Shown piece after piece: positions 4,656-9,216 of a DNA stretch of 9,216 bases; position 1 is the stretch's first letter; each line of letters begins with the position of its first letter. Origin of the DNA: CAADGU01 sp964581605 (lineage in GTDB: Bacteria > Chloroflexota > Anaerolineae > Promineifilales > Promineifilaceae). The notes under the pieces are model-generated. The model did no database searches. It had not been told where the DNA came from and saw only the letters and a list, made by a program, of their open reading frames with translations. The translations under genes were made by a program, and so were the position numbers. Location of the stretch: assembly GCA_964581605.1 (NCBI GenBank), contig CAZOPF010000159.1, positions 1-9,216 on the forward strand, in the 5' to 3' direction.

Positions 4656-6710
4656 ATGAAACAAATGTATAGATTGTTAACGATTTTAGCTTTGCTGGCG
4701 GCGTTGGGGCTGCTGGCAGCTTGCGGCGGTGGCGAAGAAGAAGCGGCCCCCACAGCGACAGCGGCCGCCACCAATACGGCCGCTGCGCCGACGAATACCC
4801 CGGCCCCTCCCCCCACCGACACACCAGCGCCTACCAATACGCCGGAACCAACCGCCACCCCGGAACCGTCTGCCAGCTTTGAAGAACTGACCAACGAAAA
4901 CCTGGGCGTGACTATCAGCCACCCGGCCGGTTGGGTGATGGCCGAGCAGGCTGATGGCAGCTTACGGCTGGCGACCGACGAAAACATCTTGAACAACAGT
5001 GAGCAGATGATTCAAGATGGCATGATTGTGCAAATGATGAATCTGCCATTGGATATGCTGGGGCTGCTGGTGACAGATGGCGACCCCAATGACCCGGTGG
5101 CAGTGTTAAATGCGTTCTCCTCGCTGTTTACGGCGATGAGCGGCGGTGAGGAAGCCATCACCTTTACGCCGCGTGAAGCAGCCGCCGCCGCTACGATAGC
5201 CGGTGTGGATGGGGCTACGGCCGTCTACGATGTCGTCGCTGATGGGGAAGAAGGCGTGGTCAAAATTGCCACCCTGGCCGACCCCGACAACAACCGCATG
5301 TTGCTCATCTTCGCTGGCGCCTTAGCCTCCATGGAAGACCAATACCTCCCCATCTTCGATGAAATGCTCAATACGGTCTCCCTCAGTACCCCGGCCGTGA
5401 CCATTCCCACCACCGACACTGGCTCTGTAACTGGCGAAACGGCCGGTTTCCTGCTGCCCGGCGATGTGATAGATGATGCCGTTGAAGATGAAGCCGGTGA
5501 TGTCTGGAGCTACATTGCTCTGGAAGGCGAAGTCGTAGACATCATTGTGGAACCGGACGGCGACCTGGATGTGGTGGTGGATGTGCTGGATGCCGATGGC
5601 AAATCCGTCATTGGTGGCGCACTGGATAATAGCTTTGACACGGAAACCATCGAGGGTTTCTCCTTCCCGGCTGCGGGCAGTTATACCATCCTCGTCAAAG
5701 GGTTTGCCGGCGGCACAGGCGACTACACCATCTCCGTTCTGGAAGCAGGCAGCGGCAGCACAGGCAGCACAGGTGGCACGGCGGCTGGTGATCTGGTGAT
5801 TGGCGAGCCAATTGAAGGTGCTCTAGAAGGTGATGAAACAGCCTTCTGGACATTTGCCGCTCTGACCGACGATCTGGTCAACATCACCGTTACGCCATTA
5901 GATGATGACCTGGATGTAGTTATTGACGTCGTGGACGCCAATGGCGATTCCCTGATCGGCGAACCCACCGACGTCTCTTTTGGCACGGAGTTTATCCCCG
6001 TCGTCATTATTCCTGAAGATGGCCTGTACAGCGTCACCGTTTCCAGCTTTGATGGCACTGGCGGCGAGTATGAAGTCCTGGTCACTTTTACCAATAACGG
6101 CCAGACCAACACCGCTTTCTTTGCTACCGATGAATTGGAAGCAGAGGATGACGAACATGCCTTCCCCTTCAACGCCCTGGCTGGTGATTTTGTCACCATG
6201 ATCGCTGACCCAGTAGAGTCTGAATTCGACCTGGTTCTCTCGCTGTATAACGACGATACCGACGAACTGATTGATGAAGTTGACGCCTCTATCGGTTTGG
6301 AATGGATGGAGTTTGAAGTACCCGAAGATGGTAACTACTACTTCACCATTACTCCTTTTGAAGGCAGCATCGGCAACTACGAGATCGCTTTAATCGGCTC
6401 TGAATTTGTCATCTTTGAACTGGCGATTGGGGATGAGGTGTTCGGCCGTTTTGGCGAAACCAATCTGCTGCAATACTACCTGGGCGGTGAATCTGGTGAT
6501 GTCGTCACCATTAACGTCGAGCCTGATGAAGAAACGGATGTCGTTATCCGTATCTTAGACCTGGATGGCAATGAATTGGCCAACCTGGATGCTGCTCTTT
6601 CTGGTGAAACAGAGTCGCTGGAATTTACCTTTGGCGATGAGGGGTTGATCATCATTGAGGTGAGCGACTTCTTTGAGACGCAGGGCTTTTTCACGTTAAC
6701 GATTGAATAG
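4656..6710 (+). CDS. Lipoprotein with PsbP-like domain and four PPC-like repeats
   Basis: This is a 684-residue secreted lipoprotein. A lipobox signal peptide (LLAAC, lipidated Cys at 23) is followed by a low-complexity Thr/Pro/Ala/Glu linker (about 27-74) rich in NTP/ATP/PTP steps. Residues 75-243 look like a PsbP/Mog1-type domain (NLGVTISHPAGW near 82-93). Four related beta-sandwich modules follow, near 264-362, 378-477, 485-580 and 583-684. Each has the pre-peptidase C-terminal (PPC) signature: a GD..SG opening, a DLDVV-type strand, a D.DG turn and a late G.Y.I/GxFTL strand. Such modules usually serve adhesion or substrate binding at the cell surface. No catalytic domain is visible. The protein is strongly acidic (Asp/Glu-rich). 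ATG 4656 follows GTGAGGAG at good spacing. GTG 4641, which overlaps that site, is an unlikely start. The gene ends in a clear terminator at 6734-6765. Confidence 0.9.
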   Translation: MKQMYRLLTILALLAALGLLAACGGGEEEAAPTATAAATNTAAAPTNTPAPPPTDTPAPTNTPEPTATPEPSASFEELTNENLGVTISHPAGWVMAEQADGSLRLATDENILNNSEQMIQDGMIVQMMNLPLDMLGLLVTDGDPNDPVAVLNAFSSLFTAMSGGEEAITFTPREAAAAATIAGVDGATAVYDVVADGEEGVVKIATLADPDNNRMLLIFAGALASMEDQYLPIFDEMLNTVSLSTPAVTIPTTDTGSVTGETAGFLLPGDVIDDAVEDEAGDVWSYIALEGEVVDIIVEPDGDLDVVVDVLDADGKSVIGGALDNSFDTETIEGFSFPAAGSYTILVKGFAGGTGDYTISVLEAGSGSTGSTGGTAAGDLVIGEPIEGALEGDETAFWTFAALTDDLVNITVTPLDDDLDVVIDVVDANGDSLIGEPTDVSFGTEFIPVVIIPEDGLYSVTVSSFDGTGGEYEVLVTFTNNGQTNTAFFATDELEAEDDEHAFPFNALAGDFVTMIADPVESEFDLVLSLYNDDTDELIDEVDASIGLEWMEFEVPEDGNYYFTITPFEGSIGNYEIALIGSEFVIFELAIGDEVFGRFGETNLLQYYLGGESGDVVTINVEPDEETDVVIRILDLDGNELANLDAALSGETESLEFTFGDEGLIIIEVSDFFETQGFFTLTIE

Positions 6711-6712
6711 CT

Positions 6713-6733
6713 GGTAATCGGTTATCGGTAAAG
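6713..6733. repeat. Short heptanucleotide array G
   Basis: Three 7-base steps (GGTAATC, GGTTATC, GGTAAAG) begin two bases after the lipoprotein stop codon. Twenty bases here (6713-6732) match 3792-3811 in array E at 19 positions, so these two loci, nearly 3 kb apart, share a family. The array leads straight into the terminator stem. Confidence 0.75.
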
Positions 6734-6765
6734 GACGCCGGGCAGTCTGTCCGGCGTCTTTTTTT
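6734..6765 (+). terminator. Rho-independent terminator of the lipoprotein gene
   Basis: GACGCCGGGC (6734-6743) pairs with GTCCGGCGTC (6749-6758), with one G-U pair, around a 5-base loop, and seven T residues follow (6759-6765). There is no T-run on the opposite strand, so it is directional. It ends seven bases before the stop codon of the convergent peptidase gene. Confidence 0.92.
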
Positions 6766-6771
6766 GTCACT

Positions 6772-7881
6772 TTAACGGCCGTACCGCCCCATCACCGCCA
6801 CCACTTCAGCCACCGGCAGCCCATACCGCGTGTTGCCATCTCGCCCCACCACCGTCTGCGCCATGAACAGGCTGTTGTAAATCGCCTCCTCCACCGCTTC
6901 AATCACCGCCAGAGCAAATAAATCCATCACCGGCTGTTCATAAAAAACTGGCTTTTCCACCTGTAAAGGGGTTGGCCGATCCGGAACACGATTGGTGGTG
7001 CTGAAGGCAATCACAAAGTCGCCACTGCCCCCATGACAGGTGCTGCCGGTGCGTGCCAGCCCAAACGCCGCCCGCTGGCACAGCCGCCCCAACTGGCGTG
7101 TGTCCAACGGCGCATCCGTCGCCAGCACGATCATAATTGAGCCATCTTCCTGGCGTTTTTCTGGTTTGGGTGGTTTTATGCGCTTTCCCACCGGCACGCC
7201 ACAAATGGCCAATTCCTCTGGCGAACCATAATTCGTTTGCACCAATACGCCAATGGTAAAACCACCCGCCCGCTTTGGCAGAACCCGGCTGGCCGAACCA
7301 ATGCCCCCCTTCCAGCCAAAACAACTGGTGCCCGTGCCCGCCCCCACCACACCCTCAGCCACCGGGCCGGTAGCGGCATCGGCCAACGCCGCCCGCACTT
7401 CCGCCAGGCCAATCGGCCGCGCCTGCAAATCGCTCAGGTAGCCATCACTCGTTTCGCCCACCACCGGGTTGACGCTGTGGTAGCCCTGCCGCCCACTCTC
7501 GGCAAAACCGAGGCCGATGTGCGGGTTTTGCTCGATGGCGAGGGTCATCAGGGCGTCGGCCACGCGGGGCACGTTGAGGGTGCCGGTGAGGGCGATGGGC
7601 GTTTCCAGCGTACCCAGTTCGCGCACCTGCTCAAAACCGTACACTTTGCCAAAGCCGTTGATGGTGTGGGTTACGGCCGTGACCTTCTCTTCAAATATAT
7701 TCCCCTCATGCGGCACGATCACCGTCACCCCGGTGCGGAATGGCCCGTTACCCGTCCATGCTCCTTCCCCGGCGATAAGCGTGTAGTGCCCCACCGCCAC
7801 CCCGGCCACATCGGTGATGGCATTGTGCGGGCCTGGCGGCAGCTTGCTTTCATAAATTCCTAGTTCACGTATTCTGGGCAT
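6772..7881 (-). CDS. P1 family (S58, DmpA-type) N-terminal nucleophile aminopeptidase
   Basis: This 369-residue enzyme belongs to the DmpA/BapA group, made as an inactive precursor that cuts itself into two chains. The group releases N-terminal residues, including D-alanine or beta-amino acids, from peptides, amides or esters. The expected cleavage and nucleophile site is G247-S248 in EDGSIMIVLATDAPLD. Supporting motifs are NAITDVAGVAVGHYTL (20-35), TGTLNVPRVADALM (99-112), GVVGAGTGTSCFGWKGGIG (177-195), VQTNYGSPEEL (214-224, with the Asn typical of the oxyanion region) and HGGSGDFVIAFSTTN (283-297). The length is normal for the family. The start at 7881 follows a GAGGAG ribosome binding site. 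It has no signal peptide, so it should be cytoplasmic. It is convergent with the lipoprotein gene and separated from the minus-strand pair upstream by a 108-base spacer. The precise substrate is not predictable. Confidence 0.95.
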   Translation of the reverse strand: MPRIRELGIYESKLPPGPHNAITDVAGVAVGHYTLIAGEGAWTGNGPFRTGVTVIVPHEGNIFEEKVTAVTHTINGFGKVYGFEQVRELGTLETPIALTGTLNVPRVADALMTLAIEQNPHIGLGFAESGRQGYHSVNPVVGETSDGYLSDLQARPIGLAEVRAALADAATGPVAEGVVGAGTGTSCFGWKGGIGSASRVLPKRAGGFTIGVLVQTNYGSPEELAICGVPVGKRIKPPKPEKRQEDGSIMIVLATDAPLDTRQLGRLCQRAAFGLARTGSTCHGGSGDFVIAFSTTNRVPDRPTPLQVEKPVFYEQPVMDLFALAVIEAVEEAIYNSLFMAQTVVGRDGNTRYGLPVAEVVAVMGRYGR

Positions 7882-7895
7882 CTCTCTCCTCTTTC

Positions 7896-7944
7896 GTGAC
7901 CCGTAATCCGTGATGCGTAAACCGACTACTCGAATACTGGTTAC
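7896..7944. repeat. Heptanucleotide array H
   Basis: Seven 7-base steps (GTGACCC, GTAATCC, GTGATGC, GTAAACC, GACTACT, CGAATAC, TGGTTAC). The first four are clearly related to each other and to array C (GTAATCC, CCGTAGT). The end GGTTAC is nearly complementary to GTAAACC. The array lies directly upstream of the peptidase ribosome binding site, on its 5' leader side. Confidence 0.7.
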
Positions 7945-7964
7945 AACATAGAATGGGAAGGAAT

Positions 7965-7989
7965 TGCTGGATAATCCCCTATACCAGCA
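7965..7989. other. Inverted repeat at the end of the DUF5615 gene
   Basis: TGCTGG (7965-7970) and CCAGCA (7984-7989) form a 6-bp stem, extended by ATA/TAT past a bulge. It abuts the stop codon of the PIN-like gene (7990-7992). No T-run follows on the minus strand, so it is at most a weak or factor-assisted 3' end structure. Confidence 0.4.
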
Positions 7990-8337
7990 TCATAATGGTA
8001 AGTAGAATACCCGATCACGTAAATCTTCTAACTCACCCGCTTCAGCGATAATCTCCAAATCCCGGATACATTCCCCCACCGAGATTTGTGTGGGGTGAGC
8101 AAAAATAACCCCGCTAAATGATTCGCCTACCTGCTGCCGCCGGGTAGCCTCTCGCAGCATGTCCGCATCAAAAGAGAACAGCACCCGCCCCAACTGGCCC
8201 GCACGGTCAATCAAAATGGCGTCATCCGTCCCTTGGCGCTTGTCGTCCTGAACTGTCACCACATCCACGCCACGAATGCGCAAGCCGATAGTAATCGGTT
8301 TAGGCACATGTTCGTCCATGTAAAACGCGACAGACAT
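7990..8337 (-). CDS. DUF5615 PIN-like protein, putative toxin
   Basis: This 115-residue protein is of the DUF5615 type, a reduced PIN-like nuclease fold often paired with DUF433. Features that match are an N-terminal strand ending in acidic residues (FYMDEHVP, D8/E9), GLRIRGVDVVTVQ (18-30), GTDDAILIDRAGQLGRVLFSFDADML (36-61) with D38/D39 and D57/D59 as candidate metal ligands, and GESFSGVIF (71-79). By analogy with PIN domains it may cut RNA, but activity has been little tested in this family, so toxin is an inference. Its start codon overlaps the stop of the DUF433 gene as TAATG, so the two are translationally coupled. Confidence 0.9.
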   Translation of the reverse strand: MSVAFYMDEHVPKPITIGLRIRGVDVVTVQDDKRQGTDDAILIDRAGQLGRVLFSFDADMLREATRRQQVGESFSGVIFAHPTQISVGECIRDLEIIAEAGELEDLRDRVFYLPL

Positions 8338-8651
8338 TAGCCTGACCTATACATTTTCAAACGAGCCACCAGAGAAGATGGTTGCGTCTGTTGCCGTAAC
8401 TGCTTTGCCAGCCGAACGTCCGCTTCGATGGCCGCCTCGATTTCCGTCTGATGATCGGCATAATAGGCCAATGCCGAAAAAATTTGCCCCAGCGTGAGGT
8501 AAGGGTGATTCATGAGCATCTCCTCTGGACTCCAGCCCCAGGCCAGTCTCTCGGCAGCCAGTTCTTGCACCTTCATCGTCGTCCCGGCAATCACGGGTAC
8601 TCCTGTCTCGTCCAGCGTGACGTGTTCATACCTTGTTTCGACAAACATCAT
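8337..8651 (-). CDS. DUF433 protein, putative antitoxin
   Basis: This 104-residue DUF433 protein comes first in the two-gene unit with the PIN-like protein. Residues 8-68 carry the family pattern: a short strand, then VPVIAGTTMKVQELAAERLAWGWSPEEM and a helix-turn-helix-like YLTLGQIFSALAYYADH. The charged C-terminal tail (EAAIEADVRLAKQL) could wrap the partner. In such pairs the DUF433 member is taken as antitoxin and possible autorepressor. This is family knowledge, not shown here. Two adjacent ATG codons exist (8651 and 8648). GAGG lies three and six bases before them, so the second may be the preferred start. The racemase-family gene ends 43 bases upstream on the same strand, so read-through from it is possible. 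Confidence 0.9.
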   Translation of the reverse strand: MMFVETRYEHVTLDETGVPVIAGTTMKVQELAAERLAWGWSPEEMLMNHPYLTLGQIFSALAYYADHQTEIEAAIEADVRLAKQLRQQTQPSSLVARLKMYRSG

Positions 8652-8694
8652 TTACCTCTTTAGCCAGATGGCTCTACACACAGGCAATTCTATC

Positions 8695-9216
8695 TTATTC
8701 ACTACGGGAAAGGAATATCGTCGGCAACGGCCGTAACTTCCCCCCATTCACCTCCCGTACCAACGCCCGCGCCAGGATGAGGGTCGGGTCAATGATCACC
8801 ATATCATCAATCCGTTTCTCGGTGATGGCGAGTGGGATTTCGGTGCAGCCTGACACGATGGCCTGCGCCCCCTGTGCCTGCAATGCGGCCACGCCTGCCA
8901 GCAAATCCTGCCGGGCGCGGTCGGTGACACGGCCGCAGGACTTGATGCCATGTTGCGGGTGGTAGATGGCGGGGTGGATGCGGGCTTCTTGCATGGCGGT
9001 GGGTGGGGTGACGGCCGTGAAACCCAAACCCGCCAACACCTGCGGGTAGACTTCCGCCCGGTACGTGCCCGTTGTCGAAAGAATCCCTATCCGCTCAATG
9101 TCTGGATGATGCTCCCGTAAAAACCGCCCCACTTCTTCAATCATGTGCAGCAGGTGAACCGGGCAACTGGCTAATTCCGCCATCAACACATCCCAAATAG
9201 GTGGCGCGTGGGCGGT
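8695..9216 (-). CDS. Aspartate/glutamate racemase family protein (5' end outside window)
   Basis: The reading frame stays open to the window edge, giving 173 residues of the C-terminal part of a cofactor-independent Asp/Glu racemase-type protein. The visible fragment starts TAHAPPIWD, which matches the family pattern just after the first catalytic cysteine (C-N-T-A-H), so that cysteine lies only a codon or two off the window. The second catalytic cysteine is seen in VSGCTEIPLA (residue 124 of the fragment). IERIGILSTTGTYRAEVYPQVL and the late PTLILARALV also fit. It would interconvert L- and D-acidic amino acids or act on a related substrate. A GTG at 9189 opens a shorter frame, but the homology continues upstream of it, so that is not the real start. 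Confidence 0.9.
   Translation of the reverse strand, partial: TAHAPPIWDVLMAELASCPVHLLHMIEEVGRFLREHHPDIERIGILSTTGTYRAEVYPQVLAGLGFTAVTPPTAMQEARIHPAIYHPQHGIKSCGRVTDRARQDLLAGVAALQAQGAQAIVSGCTEIPLAITEKRIDDMVIIDPTLILARALVREVNGGKLRPLPTIFLSRSE

Larger units (their letters stand above)
871..9018. repeat. Dispersed iterated palindrome ACGGCCGT (14 copies)
   Basis: Exact copies start at 871, 1714, 1948, 2554, 2739, 2768, 3902, 3964, 3995, 5217, 6775, 7673, 8727 and 9011. Ten are inside genes (the one at 6775 overlaps the last codons of the peptidase), one is in the spacer of the control region and three cluster around the 3957-4005 promoter if the 3902 copy is counted. Near-copies GCGGCCGT also occur (1832, 2449, 2575). 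The word is its own reverse complement. At this base composition a specific 8-mer is expected about 0.2 times in 9.2 kb (my rough estimate), so it is heavily over-represented. The coordinates given cover first to last copy only. Confidence 0.9.

Noticed and set aside
7237..7863. 208-residue plus-strand frame opposite the peptidase
   Set aside because: Antisense shadow of the P1 peptidase with a His/Arg-rich composition typical of such frames.

Overview
The window looks like chromosomal DNA from an anaerobic or facultative bacterium of the Chloroflexota (Anaerolineae-like). This is an inference from three things: a lipoprotein with a long Thr/Pro/Ala/Glu-rich linker after the lipobox, a ferredoxin-dependent 2-oxoacid oxidoreductase, and a DUF433/DUF5615 pair. 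No marker gene is present to fix the taxonomy. Base composition is moderately GC-rich, and genes lie on both strands.

Layout. Positions 45-3600 (minus strand) hold a likely operon read right to left: a two-cluster ferredoxin subunit, the alpha subunit and the thiamine-diphosphate beta subunit of a 2-oxoacid:ferredoxin oxidoreductase (Vor/Kor type), then a PLP aminotransferase of the LysN/ARO8 type. Transaminating an amino acid to its 2-oxoacid and decarboxylating that oxidatively to an acyl-CoA with reduced ferredoxin would be one coherent route. The usual gamma subunit gene is not next to them. Positions 3601-4080 are a 480-base divergent control region. On the minus side it holds a hairpin, an intrinsic-terminator-like attenuator and further small hairpins ahead of the ferredoxin gene. 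On the plus side it holds a near-consensus sigma-70 promoter and a 14-bp palindrome ahead of a small four-helix membrane protein (4081-4476). Positions 4477-4655 are a short spacer in which I see no convincing promoter or terminator. A 684-residue lipoprotein (4656-6710), with a PsbP-like domain and four PPC-like beta-sandwich repeats, ends in a clear terminator. It converges on a minus-strand P1-family (DmpA-type) self-cleaving aminopeptidase (6772-7881). Further right, all on the minus strand, are a DUF433/DUF5615 toxin-antitoxin-like pair sharing a TAATG junction (7990-8651) and an aspartate/glutamate racemase-family gene cut by the window edge (8695 to beyond 9216).

Two signals are not explained by the genes. 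(1) Most intergenic spaces contain an array of degenerate 7-base units, often arranged as two inverted halves that can fold into a long imperfect hairpin. The period is kept but the unit sequence differs between loci, and several arrays run directly onto stop codons. (2) The palindrome ACGGCCGT occurs 14 times, in genes and between them, where well under one copy is expected by chance. This resembles the HIP1 behaviour known in cyanobacteria, with a different word.
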